This document shows positions 44,389 through 53,400 of a stretch of 64,000 nt of DNA, piece by piece. Both the position numbers and the translations under genes were made by a program. Within the stretch, counting starts at the first letter, position 1. Each line of letters starts with the position of its first letter. The notes beneath the pieces were generated by a model that did not search any database, was not told the DNA's origin, and worked only from the letters and a program-made list of their open reading frames with translations. The DNA comes from Pseudoalteromonas sp. A601 (GTDB taxonomy: Bacteria > Pseudomonadota > Gammaproteobacteria > Enterobacterales > Alteromonadaceae), in assembly GCF_002165575.1 (NCBI RefSeq), contig NZ_MXQF01000013.1, forward strand, positions 90,907 to 154,906. Direction: 5' to 3'.

Positions 44389-45765
44389 TTAGTTGAGTAT
44401 AATTAAATTTTTTAATCTATTTGCGTATTCTAAATTGAGCCAAGGTTCTTGTCTTAGCTCCCATTGAACAGATGATTCAAGCTTTAAGTTAAGAGCCCTT
44501 AAAATAACTCTTTCAATGAGTATCGTTAGATGTAACGTTGCAACTGCCAACCCTTGATGGTCAACATTATGATTACCTTCATGAGCTAAGTGATTTCTAA
44601 TATTAAGCAATCCACTTTTTCCTCGGATTGACCAAAGCTCTTCTTTAAACACGCGATGTTTAGATAAAAAATTATCGATTGAGTCAGCAGCAGAAGTTTT
44701 TTTAATGTCTGAAGTTAGGTCCATTATCATTTGGTATACTTCATGGTCGACTTTTTTATGTGGCTTTGCCGCTTCTTTTATTAATTGAATGGATTTTGAC
44801 CTTGTTTCATCTAGCTCTAATGTAAGGCTCAGCTTTTTAGCATAAGACTCCAGAGCTGTGAATAAGGCCATAAATTTAGCATCATCTCTACGTTGCACTG
44901 ATGAACAAAGATCAAAGCTAAGTTTATGTACCATATCCTGTTCTGAGTCATCCAAACCGTAATAATTCGATAAACCTATATTGATCATTTTTTCTAGCTC
45001 ATCAACTTTACGACTCATTAAATAAGATCGAGGCTCATATAAGGCATAATCAGTCTGTATCGCATTTAGTGGATATTTCCAGTGCCTAATACATTCATTT
45101 TCCGTTTGATGTTCCCAACCTAAAACCAACACTCTTTGGCGTGAAACAAAAGACAATATATCAAGTAAGGGCTGGATTGTATTAATGATAGATTCAGGGC
45201 TAGTATTAGATCTACAACATTCAACTTCTAGCCTATAGCCATGTAGTTTTAATGAGCCACTACTATTAAGCATTGCAGATTCAATACTATATTTTTGTAA
45301 AACAATTTCACCAAGAGTTGGGTGACTGAACATAGCTATTTGGCTAATACCATATTGATTTTCTTCAAGAGATAACGTCCTAAAATATTCCGTATCAGAT
45401 ATATAAATTGAAAACCTATAATCAGACGACTTAAAAGCCATTTCTATCGTCAAACTTTTTATATGACTCAGATCTACTGGGGTTGAACCACACTTTCTTT
45501 TTAAAAGGGTTTTGGTAGTTAAGCTTCGGTAATGAACATCTTCTAAAGTAATTATTTCAGTCCCTTGAAGAGTTTTAATCTGCCAAGGAGTCTTGAAGTT
45601 CGGTATAGGCATTGCCTCATTTGGAATTCCAACCCGGACCTCTGCAGGCTGACCAAAAAGCAAAGGCAATGTAACAGAGCAATCAACCATAATCGATTTA
45701 CCATCTTGATCAGTAAGATTTGCGTCTGCTGATATTTTCTGTCTATAACAATCCAAGTTATTCAC
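44389..45765 (-). CDS. ApeA-like HEPN protein C
   Basis: A 458-residue protein. The N-terminal 200 residues are strand-rich (VDCSVTLPLLFGQPAEVRVGIPNE, SLTTKTLLKRKCGSTP), and the C-terminal half is helical, with LLNIRNHLAHEGNHNV near residue 395, a strong HEPN motif. Length and two-part layout resemble ApeA, the HEPN anti-phage protein, though I cannot align them here. It is first in the minus-strand series. The 205-bp gap to the next gene shows no attC-like element. Confidence 0.65.
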   Translation of the reverse strand: MNNLDCYRQKISADANLTDQDGKSIMVDCSVTLPLLFGQPAEVRVGIPNEAMPIPNFKTPWQIKTLQGTEIITLEDVHYRSLTTKTLLKRKCGSTPVDLSHIKSLTIEMAFKSSDYRFSIYISDTEYFRTLSLEENQYGISQIAMFSHPTLGEIVLQKYSIESAMLNSSGSLKLHGYRLEVECCRSNTSPESIINTIQPLLDILSFVSRQRVLVLGWEHQTENECIRHWKYPLNAIQTDYALYEPRSYLMSRKVDELEKMINIGLSNYYGLDDSEQDMVHKLSFDLCSSVQRRDDAKFMALFTALESYAKKLSLTLELDETRSKSIQLIKEAAKPHKKVDHEVYQMIMDLTSDIKKTSAADSIDNFLSKHRVFKEELWSIRGKSGLLNIRNHLAHEGNHNVDHQGLAVATLHLTILIERVILRALNLKLESSVQWELRQEPWLNLEYANRLKNLIILN

Positions 45766-45947
45766 TTCCTTTGTTAGCTACCAATGTACTCAAGGTATCA
45801 CATAATGTGACATGGATGAATGCTCAACAGATACCTAAAAATCATTCCTCAAAGTACCAAAAAACAGCGAACGATATACCCACTATTTTCACTTCTACCC
45901 GTGACTAACTCCACTAACCAACGCAGCCACATTAGCACTTACCTATC

Positions 45948-46073
45948 TCAACGATGTGCGAAATGAGTCGAAGTTTTGGGACTCTGATGTCCTAACAAAT
46001 GCTGAACATCGAATAGCCACCGAGTCAGTAGAAACTTAGTAGCATTACTTAAATCTGTGTGCATTTGGACGCT
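45948..46073 (-). pseudogene. C-terminal remnant of a tyrosine recombinase
   Basis: An open stretch on the minus strand reads QMHTDLSNATKFLLTRWLFD then VQHLLGHQSPKTSTHFAHR and stop. The DxxxA, LLGH and SPKT spacing is that of an XerC/D-type catalytic domain, but the nucleophilic Tyr position holds Phe (THF) and the upstream part is gone. It marks decay of an integrase at the edge of the island. The rest of 45766-46380 holds no gene. Confidence 0.65.
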
Positions 46074-46195
46074 TATTTGAACATTGCCAACTGACCGAAA
46101 CACACAATGGGCATATATGAGTTAGCGGAACGTCCGCTTTGGATAATTAAGCCAATAGCACTACAATACTGTGACCGTCTCTTTATCGCTCTTTT

Positions 46196-46235
46196 GAGAC
46201 ATTCGCCTAAACTCGTTTTGGGGCAGAAACGAGTT
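46196..46235. repeat. Right copy of the palindromic repeat flanking the cassette island
   Basis: AACTCGTTT / AAACGAGTT perfect 9-bp stem with an 8-nt loop, related to the copy at 38155-38192 and in the same orientation. Confidence 0.5.
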
Positions 46236-46269
46236 AGGAAAGAATGACTGCTCATAGCACATTTGAGTC

Positions 46270-46301
46270 TGTCAGGTTTGATTATTTTAATCAAACCTGA
46301 C
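46270..46301. terminator. Perfect long hairpin near lldD
   Basis: GTCAGGTTTGATTA / TAATCAAACCTGAC, a 14-bp perfect inverted repeat with a 3-nt loop, about 80 bp downstream of the lldD stop. Probably a bidirectional terminator. Confidence 0.65.
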
Positions 46302-46380
46302 AAGCCAAGCTAAGACTGAGCCACCTTTATTAAACTTCAACGTGAGGCAACTCATAAACCAATGAATACAAAACGCTCAC

Positions 46381-47517
46381 TTAATATGAAACCAAAGATT
46401 GCGGTCCCAAGTCATTAATTGATTTTGCACCGGTTAGTGTCATCGCAACTTTCATCTCATTTGTATACAAATCAAGTAAATGCTCAACACCTTTTTGACC
46501 GTTTGTTGCTAAGGCGTATATATACGAGCGCCCTAACATCGCGGCGTCGGCACCTAAAGCCAGCATTCTGACTACATCGAGTCCATTTCTAATCCCAGAA
46601 TCTACTAGAATTTTAATATCGCCTTTCACAGCATCAGCTATTTTAGGTAAAGCCCTTGCAGAGGAAAGAACGCCATCTAATTGCCTACCACCATGGTTCG
46701 AAACGACAATGCCGTCTGCACCGAAACGAACTGCATCTTTAGCATCTTCTTCATCTAAAATGCCCTTGATGATCATTGGGCCGTCCCAAAAGTCTCTTAT
46801 CCACTCAAGATCCTTCCAGCTAATTGATGGATCGAAGTTACTTCCTAGCCAACCAATATAATCAACTAATGAGGTCTTCTCTTTACGGTAGGCCGAAATA
46901 TTGCCAAGATCATGCGGCTTACCCAGTAAACCAACATCTAGTGCCCAACGAGGGTGTGTCATCGCTTGTAAAATTCTTCTTGAAGCTGCGAATGGACCGC
47001 TCATTCCAGAATGCATATCTCTGTATCGCGCCCCTGGAACCGGCATATCAACCGTAAATACCAGTGTTTTTACGCCAGCAGCTTTGGCTCTTTCAAGCGC
47101 ATTTTGCATGAAGCCACGGTCTCTTAAAACATATAACTGGAACCACATAGCGCGATCAATATTAGGCGTAACCTCTTCAATTGGGCACACTGATACGGTA
47201 GACATCGTGAAAGGAATACCTTTGTTCTCTGCAGCTTTAGCAGCTTGCACCTCACCTCGCCTTGCATACATACCAGTTAACCCTACAGGTGCTAAAATTA
47301 AAGGTAGGTCTAACTTTTCACCAAATAGCTCCGTACTCAAATCTAACTCTGACATATCCTTTAAAATACGTTGCCTTAAAGCAATATCTGACAAGTCTTG
47401 TACATTTCTATTTAAAGTATGTTCTTTGTATGACCCCCCATCAATATAGTGAAATAGAAATGGTGGTAATTTAGCTTTAGCGGCTTTGCGATAATCTGTA
47501 GAGGCTGAAATAATCAT
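46381..47517 (-). CDS. lldD: FMN-dependent L-lactate dehydrogenase
   Basis: A 378-residue alpha-hydroxy-acid dehydrogenase of the LldD type, oxidising L-lactate to pyruvate and passing electrons to the quinone pool at the inner membrane. The FMN barrel shows [39 protein letters not shown], the catalytic-His segment [11 protein letters not shown] near residue 275, and the C-terminal [20 protein letters not shown]. The rhamnose aldolase/dehydrogenase fusion encoded here produces L-lactate, so lldD completes that branch. It stands alone, just outside the cassette island. Confidence 0.93.
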   Translation of the reverse strand: MIISASTDYRKAAKAKLPPFLFHYIDGGSYKEHTLNRNVQDLSDIALRQRILKDMSELDLSTELFGEKLDLPLILAPVGLTGMYARRGEVQAAKAAENKGIPFTMSTVSVCPIEEVTPNIDRAMWFQLYVLRDRGFMQNALERAKAAGVKTLVFTVDMPVPGARYRDMHSGMSGPFAASRRILQAMTHPRWALDVGLLGKPHDLGNISAYRKEKTSLVDYIGWLGSNFDPSISWKDLEWIRDFWDGPMIIKGILDEEDAKDAVRFGADGIVVSNHGGRQLDGVLSSARALPKIADAVKGDIKILVDSGIRNGLDVVRMLALGADAAMLGRSYIYALATNGQKGVEHLLDLYTNEMKVAMTLTGAKSINDLGPQSLVSY

Positions 47518-47730
47518 TTTATATCCAATAAAACTGTAATTATTATGAATTAATTACAATTTACGCCAGTTATGATTGGCTGTATATCAGCAATAATAAA
47601 AAACACTGTTTCTAATATCATTCTAATTAATTTAATATTTCTGTTGATAGTTTGTCTTCACTACAAATTCGCTTGGTATATGGTTTCTTTACTGGTTTTA
47701 TTTAACTAAAATAATCGTCTATAACTTTGA

Positions 47731-48408
47731 TTAGCCGACTAACCGATAACCTACAGCAGGCTCAGTTAAAATATGTACAGGGCTTGCTGGGTTAACTTCA
47801 AGCTTTTGCCTCAACTGAGCTATGTGCACACGCACATATTCTGGCCGATTAATATATTGGACACCCCAAACTTGGGTCAAAATAGCATTATGCGTGAGAA
47901 CTTTATCTTTGTTTTGAAACAACATAAGCAGAATTCTGTATTCTTTCTTAGTGAGTTTTACAACCTTGTCGTTAAGCATAACAGTATGCTTATGCGGGTC
48001 TATTTTTATATTCCCGCACTGTAAAGCGAGACTCGGTTGGGTATTAGCTCTGAGTAACACTCGCATTCTTGCAAGTAATTCATTTGCGCTAAAAGGTTTA
48101 GTTATATAATCGTTTGCACCGTTATCGAGAGCTGTTACTTTTTCAACTTCTCCATCACGAGCAGAAAGCACTAATATTGGAATTTGACTCCATTGCCGGA
48201 CTTCCTCTAGCCAAGCTTGCCCGTCCATATCAAGTAGCCCTAAGTCCAATAAGACGAGATCAAAGCAGTGTTCGCTCATTAATGCAAATCCGTCCAACCC
48301 TTTTGCAGTAATCGACACATTATAACCACTTGCACCGAGTAATGTTTTTAAAAAACTTTGTAATGGTGGCGAATCTTCAAGCACGAGAACATTAATCATT
48401 TTTATCAC
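47731..48408 (-). CDS. kdpE: KdpE-like response regulator
   Basis: A 225-residue OmpR-family regulator. Receiver domain residues 1-120 with phospho-acceptor in LVLLDLGLLDMDG; conserved Lys in YITKPF; winged helix C-terminus (VKLTKKEYRILLMLFQNKDKVLTH, YVRVHIAQLRQKLE). It resembles KdpE most. It overlaps the sensor gene by 17 nt. No kdpFABC is present; the K+ uptake genes divergently placed at 49.9-51.9 kb are the likely target. Confidence 0.85.
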   Translation of the reverse strand: MIKMINVLVLEDSPPLQSFLKTLLGASGYNVSITAKGLDGFALMSEHCFDLVLLDLGLLDMDGQAWLEEVRQWSQIPILVLSARDGEVEKVTALDNGANDYITKPFSANELLARMRVLLRANTQPSLALQCGNIKIDPHKHTVMLNDKVVKLTKKEYRILLMLFQNKDKVLTHNAILTQVWGVQYINRPEYVRVHIAQLRQKLEVNPASPVHILTEPAVGYRLVG

Positions 48409-49699
48409 TCCAACTTAGTATCGCTGTAGCTATTTGTGTTTGCTCATCTATGGATAACGAAAATTCTCCGTGATGAAACTGGGCTACTACATCACAAATA
48501 ACGCTACCAAGTCCAACCCCTTCATCTGCACTATTTTGTTTAGTAACTATATTGTTTTTTACTAATATTTTATAATTCGACTTATTATTAACCTGCTCGA
48601 TATTAAAGTCTACGGTCGCAACCCCATCACCATATCGCGCAGCATTTTCGAATATATTAGCCAAAGCAATTTCAAGCAGTGTTATATCCCCCAAGCAATT
48701 AGCTGCTTTATCAATAATTAACTCTAAATTAAAGTCACTTAATTGTTGCTGTCTACGTCCTTTTGCTTCTGTTACTAGCGTATGCACATCAATAGTTTGC
48801 CATACTAGTTGCTCACCAATTTTATTGACGCGACTAAGTTCCATAACCTTATTAAAATGCTGATTCAAAATTTCACTTTGATCATAAATATTTCTTGCTT
48901 GCTCGGTGATTAATGCTTTGCTCAACTCTATATTTTCGTCGGCTAACATACTAGATGCCCCCATAATCGTAGTTAAAGGGGTGCGTAAATCATGGGATAA
49001 ACTACGCAACAATGCATTTTTGGCTCGCTCTAGCTCTGCTTGCACTTGCATTGATGCTGACTGATTTCTAAGACTTGTGTTCTCGTGAACCTGATACAAC
49101 AAAGAAAGTGCTGTATTTATAAATGCTCGCTTTTCAGGGCTAAGTTGATCCTGTGTAGTAAAACCTCCCCACAGAGTGTTTTGATCCACATTAAAGAATT
49201 CGCCACCAGCTTCATTATTTTCTTGCCAGTTCAGTGTGATGCCAAGGTGGTTCTCAATCGCGGTTGTAAAAACCTTACGCTGAGCATTTATGTCATCAAG
49301 TCCATTGAGCAGTTTCGCTAATTCATACAAACAACGGGTATTATTAGCGTGAACTTGAGTATCGCGAATATTTTTACTTAATTCACCTGCGAGTTTACTT
49401 ATCATCAAACCAACTAAAAGCATTACAACAAAAGTAACTAAGTACTCAATTTTTTCGATATGAAACGTAAAGTACGGCAGTACAAAAAACCAGTCGGTAC
49501 ATGCCACGCTTACTAATGTAGTAAGCGCCGCTAAAGTTGCATTCTGACGCACAGCAACCCACGCCACCCACAGTAATTGCAACATGACAATATCTGTGGT
49601 GGTTAACCACTCCCGAAAAGGTAAAATAGCTAGTACGATAAAAATAGGAGCCACTGTAGTTAATAACAACGGCTTGAACCACTTCCGAAGACTCATCAT
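48392..49699 (-). CDS. KdpD-like sensor histidine kinase lacking the N-terminal KdpD domain
   Basis: A 435-residue membrane kinase. Four clustered membrane helices in residues 10-105 (including FREWLTTTDIVMLQLLWVAWVAVR and TDWFFVLPYFTF) match the KdpD membrane core. Then come a GAF-like region, a HisKA box SLSHDLRTPLTTIMGASS (His near residue 240), and an ATP-binding domain with NIFENAARYGDG and EGVGLGSVICDVVAQ. The cytoplasmic KdpD/Usp N-terminal sensing part is absent. Probably senses K+ or envelope state and controls the adjacent Ktr genes. Confidence 0.85.
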   Translation of the reverse strand: MMSLRKWFKPLLLTTVAPIFIVLAILPFREWLTTTDIVMLQLLWVAWVAVRQNATLAALTTLVSVACTDWFFVLPYFTFHIEKIEYLVTFVVMLLVGLMISKLAGELSKNIRDTQVHANNTRCLYELAKLLNGLDDINAQRKVFTTAIENHLGITLNWQENNEAGGEFFNVDQNTLWGGFTTQDQLSPEKRAFINTALSLLYQVHENTSLRNQSASMQVQAELERAKNALLRSLSHDLRTPLTTIMGASSMLADENIELSKALITEQARNIYDQSEILNQHFNKVMELSRVNKIGEQLVWQTIDVHTLVTEAKGRRQQQLSDFNLELIIDKAANCLGDITLLEIALANIFENAARYGDGVATVDFNIEQVNNKSNYKILVKNNIVTKQNSADEGVGLGSVICDVVAQFHHGEFSLSIDEQTQIATAILSWSDKND

Positions 49700-49878
49700 G
49701 CATTCTCATAGTTTTTTCTTGTTATAGATTACTGGTTTTTGATGCCTTAGGTATAAAGTTTTTATAAAGATTTCTTGGTGTGGTGTTAAATCTTTATAAA
49801 GCTTACATGTCATTAGGTGACTATATTTTTAAAGCCCATATTCTTTGCTGTGTTACACACTTTATAATAGGAATAGAC

Positions 49879-50538
49879 ATGGCACAGTTTGCAGTGATCG
49901 GGCTAGGTAGTTTTGGTGTTACCGCTTCGCTAGAACTAGTAAATCAAGGGCATCATGTTTATGCTGCCGATATAAACGAAAGCACCATTAACACATTTGC
50001 TAATCAGTTAAATTACACTGTGATTTTAGATGCCAGTGACGAAGCTCAACTAGCTCGACTAGACTTAGCTAGTTGCCAAGCCGTTTTAGTAGCGATAGGC
50101 GAAAACATAGAAGCGAGTATTCTATGCGTATTGCATTTAAAAAATCTTGGCGTAAAACAAATATGGGTTAAGGCATGCACCAAAAGTCACCATCAGATTT
50201 TAAGTAAGCTTGGTGTATCTCGTATAATTCACCCGGAAGAGGAAATGGGTGTACGCGTGGCGCATGCACTTAACTACCCCATGGTTAATCAGTATTTTGC
50301 ACTCACCCAATCGACTTTTATCGTAGAACTTTCTATTGATTTACATTTATCAGGTCGGACTATTGATTGGCTATTAAAAGAAAGACACTCAGATATCAAA
50401 CCGCTTACCCTGCGCCGAGACGATACCTTCAATACAGATTTAACACTTGATACCGAACTGCGCCATGGCGATAGCCTTGTGTTATTAGGTTCAAAACATT
50501 ACCTCACAAAATTAACAAAGCGGTTTAAAGCCTTATGA
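49879..50538 (+). CDS. ktrA: Ktr potassium uptake regulatory subunit
   Basis: A 219-residue cytoplasmic TrkA-family protein. RCK_N domain with the Rossmann opening FAVIGLGSFGVTASLELVNQGHHVYAADIN, then RCK_C (SGRTIDWLLKERHSDIKP). It gates the KtrB channel in response to nucleotide. The start at 49879 follows AGGA at 49868 and matches family N-termini; a longer frame from 49780 lacks support. It overlaps ktrB by 4 nt. Confidence 0.9.
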   Translation: MAQFAVIGLGSFGVTASLELVNQGHHVYAADINESTINTFANQLNYTVILDASDEAQLARLDLASCQAVLVAIGENIEASILCVLHLKNLGVKQIWVKACTKSHHQILSKLGVSRIIHPEEEMGVRVAHALNYPMVNQYFALTQSTFIVELSIDLHLSGRTIDWLLKERHSDIKPLTLRRDDTFNTDLTLDTELRHGDSLVLLGSKHYLTKLTKRFKAL

Positions 50539-51902
50539 TCAATTGGCAAGCAAACGTACTACCAAAACAATTTACCCGTACTGTAGGGAAATCAAAACGC
50601 CCTATTAATCCACCTTTAATTTTAACTGCTGGTTTTCTTACGCTTATTCTCTTAGGTACGGCTCTATTACTGCTGCCATTTTCAAGTGTAGAGTCACTGA
50701 GTTTTATGCAGGCTTTTTTTACAGCAACCTCAGCTGTAACCGTGACTGGCTTAGTGGTAGTGGATACATCCTCAGCATTAACCACATTTGGACAATGTGT
50801 AGTGATGGTGCTTATTCAAATTGGTGGTATTGGTTTTATGACTGTCGCAGTTATTTCGTTTTTAAGTATTGGTAAAAATTTAGGCTTAAAACAACGCTTA
50901 TTAGCAAGTCAGGCATTCGATACTAGCGACTTGAATGGCGTCATACATGTAGCTAAGTGTGTAATTACTTATTCACTAATTATAGAAAGTGCCGCATTTA
51001 TTTTTCTTTTTATAAGTTGGGTAGATGATTATGGGATTACTGGTGGAGCATATCGAAGCCTTTTTTATACCATTTCAGCGTTTAATAATGCGGGGTTTGC
51101 ACTTGATAGCAATAGTTTAATGGCATTCAGACATGATATAACCATCAATTTACTTATTAGTGCACTATTTATAATTGGTGGCTTAGGCTTTACTGTTCTC
51201 ATTGATTTGCACCAACAGCGCCACTGGCAAAAATTGGCAACCAACACACGTATTGTACTCATTGCCAGTGCTATTATTAACGTTAGTGCATTTTTGTTGA
51301 TATTTATATTTGAATACTCTAACCCAGCAACAATTGCTAACCTCCCTCTTGCTGAGCAATTAACTGCAGCATGGTTTCAGGCTGTTACTCCTCGAACAGC
51401 AGGCTTTAACACCCTACCTATTAGCGATCTAACAAATGATTCAACATTACTTACATTGTTATTGATGGTAATTGGTGGTGGCTCTGTCAGTACAGCAAGC
51501 GGAATTAAAATAGGTACTTTTGTTATTCTACTGCTTGCTATGTATAACTATTTACGTCAAAAGCCAGAAGTAACCGTATTTAATAGACAACTTAGCGATA
51601 AGCTCGTTATTAAAGCCCTAAGCGTCGTGATTTTGTACTTATTTACGGCTTTCGTAGCCATTATGATAATTAGCAAAATTGAACAAGCGTCACTATTAAA
51701 TATAACATTTGAAGTTATTTCTGCTTTAAGTACCGTAGGACTGTCCCGTGATTTTACAGGGAGTTTAAGTACTCCTAGCCAATTAATCATTATTTTGCTC
51801 ATGCTCATTGGAAGAGTTGGACCACTCACATTTGCGTATTGCTTTGCAAAACCAAAGTTTCAACCCCTTAAATTTGCTACAACAACTATCCAAATAGGAT
51901 GA
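50535..51902 (+). CDS. ktrB: Ktr/Trk potassium transporter membrane subunit
   Basis: A 455-residue TrkH/KtrB-family protein with about eight to ten membrane helices and repeated pore-loop signatures: TATSAVTVTGLVVVD, SAFNNAGFALDSNSL, AVTPRTAGFNTL, ALSTVGLSRDF. These give the fourfold K+ selectivity filter. It moves K+ inward using the sodium or membrane gradient, with KtrA. The gene is translationally coupled to ktrA. Confidence 0.92.
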   Translation: MINWQANVLPKQFTRTVGKSKRPINPPLILTAGFLTLILLGTALLLLPFSSVESLSFMQAFFTATSAVTVTGLVVVDTSSALTTFGQCVVMVLIQIGGIGFMTVAVISFLSIGKNLGLKQRLLASQAFDTSDLNGVIHVAKCVITYSLIIESAAFIFLFISWVDDYGITGGAYRSLFYTISAFNNAGFALDSNSLMAFRHDITINLLISALFIIGGLGFTVLIDLHQQRHWQKLATNTRIVLIASAIINVSAFLLIFIFEYSNPATIANLPLAEQLTAAWFQAVTPRTAGFNTLPISDLTNDSTLLTLLLMVIGGGSVSTASGIKIGTFVILLLAMYNYLRQKPEVTVFNRQLSDKLVIKALSVVILYLFTAFVAIMIISKIEQASLLNITFEVISALSTVGLSRDFTGSLSTPSQLIIILLMLIGRVGPLTFAYCFAKPKFQPLKFATTTIQIG

Positions 51903-52036
51903 TTTTCACCCTGGAGTAATTTGGTAAACATTTTCAACTTGAACAGAAAAAGGCGGAGTAAAGATATGTAAATTAGATAGCGATAAAAGCTGGAAGGTTT
52001 ATTTTTAATAATTAAGTACAACCGTTTGAGGTCATT

Positions 52037-53398
52037 ATGTCAGTTCAAGCTACTATTGCGATAAATCGTTTTGGTTTGGGAGCAAAACCCTCTGAGCTCA
52101 TAGTCGCTAATAAAGCTCCTAAGCAATGGCTTATTAATCAATTGCAACGTAAACCTGCTATTCACTTTAACTCAGATGTAGCCCATTCAAATGAGATCAT
52201 GCAGACGTTGGCTGAACTACGTGAGCAAAAGAAATCCAATAAAAATAATCTCAAAAGTGATAACCCCTCTGACACACCGCAAACCAAAACACCTAAAGTA
52301 AGTTATCACCGACAAACTTACCTACAACTGAGTATTGATACGCTTGAACATGCAATTAACTCAGAGCATAGTTTAAATTGGCGACTATTAGACTTCTTCT
52401 CTAATCATTTTAGTGTCAGTAGTGCCGGTCCTGTGATGACCGCATTAGTGCCAACGCTAGAGCGCGAAGCCATTGCCCCTAACTTATTGGGCCGATTTGA
52501 TGATTTGCTTATTAGTGTTATACAACACCCTGCCATGTTAATTTATTTGAATAACGAGAAATCATTTGGGCCTAATTCAAAGGTTGCCAAAAAGAATGGC
52601 CGAGGTTTAAACGAAAACTTAGCCCGTGAAATTTTAGAGCTGCATACATTAGGTGTCGAAAGTGGTTACAGCCAAAAAGATGTAATTGAATTAGCTAAAG
52701 GAATTACTGGTTGGAGCGTAGCTAACCCACTTAAAGATAAAGAGCAGGGCTTTAAATATCGTCGATCAGGGCATGAACCTGGCGTACGAACTCTATTAAA
52801 TAAAACGTATTCACAAAAAGAGAGTGAGCAAGGCAAAAGTATGCTCCGCGATTTAGCTGTACACCCAGCAACAGCTAAGCATATTAGCTATAAACTAGCC
52901 CATCACTTTATTAGTGATAATCCTCCAGCAAGCCTAGTAAATAAAATGACAGCTTGTTGGCTGGCTACAAATGGTAATCTCAAAGAAGTCATGACCACAA
53001 TGATCAACGCTGATGAAGCATGGCATGCAGAGAAGCTAAAATTTAAAACCCCTCGCGAATTTGTAATTTCATCGCTTAGAGCACTGGATTTGAAAGCTAA
53101 TAATCGACAATTATATTCATCGCTGGTAACACTTGGTCAGCAACCATTTAAAGCAGGTTCTCCGGCAGGTTACAGCGATAGAGAAGATGACTGGAATGGC
53201 GCCAATGCTTTAATTTCAAGAGTAAACTGGGCATCCACAATTGCAGCTAGAGCCAAAAAAGTACAGATTGAAGCCATCATAAAAAATAGTTTTTCTGAGT
53301 CTATTAGCCAATTGAGCTATCAAACCATATCTAGAGCAGAAAGTCGTAAGCAAGCGCTGACATTGTTTTTAATGAGCCCAGAGTTTTTAAGGAGATAA
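52037..53398 (+). CDS. DUF1800 family protein
   Basis: A 453-residue protein with the DUF1800 opening (IAINRFGLGAKPSELIVANKAPKQWLINQL), and internal RLLDFFSNHFSVS, ENLAREILELHTLGVESGYSQKDV, and GGxGW-like SPAGYSDREDDWNGANAL. Biochemical function is unknown. Members nearly always sit with a DUF1501 gene, as here, where the two overlap by one base. No signal peptide is obvious. Confidence 0.88.
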   Translation: MSVQATIAINRFGLGAKPSELIVANKAPKQWLINQLQRKPAIHFNSDVAHSNEIMQTLAELREQKKSNKNNLKSDNPSDTPQTKTPKVSYHRQTYLQLSIDTLEHAINSEHSLNWRLLDFFSNHFSVSSAGPVMTALVPTLEREAIAPNLLGRFDDLLISVIQHPAMLIYLNNEKSFGPNSKVAKKNGRGLNENLAREILELHTLGVESGYSQKDVIELAKGITGWSVANPLKDKEQGFKYRRSGHEPGVRTLLNKTYSQKESEQGKSMLRDLAVHPATAKHISYKLAHHFISDNPPASLVNKMTACWLATNGNLKEVMTTMINADEAWHAEKLKFKTPREFVISSLRALDLKANNRQLYSSLVTLGQQPFKAGSPAGYSDREDDWNGANALISRVNWASTIAARAKKVQIEAIIKNSFSESISQLSYQTISRAESRKQALTLFLMSPEFLRR

Positions 53399-53400
53399 TG

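Noticed and set aside
46073..46303. 76-residue minus-strand open frame next to lldD
   Set aside because: It spans two hairpins and abuts the integrase remnant; Cys/Ser-rich translation without domain character.
47571..47586. TGATTGGCTGTATATC upstream of lldD as a regulon site
   Set aside because: Only the first half-site matches; the second is absent, so lldD control by the DeoR pair is not supported.
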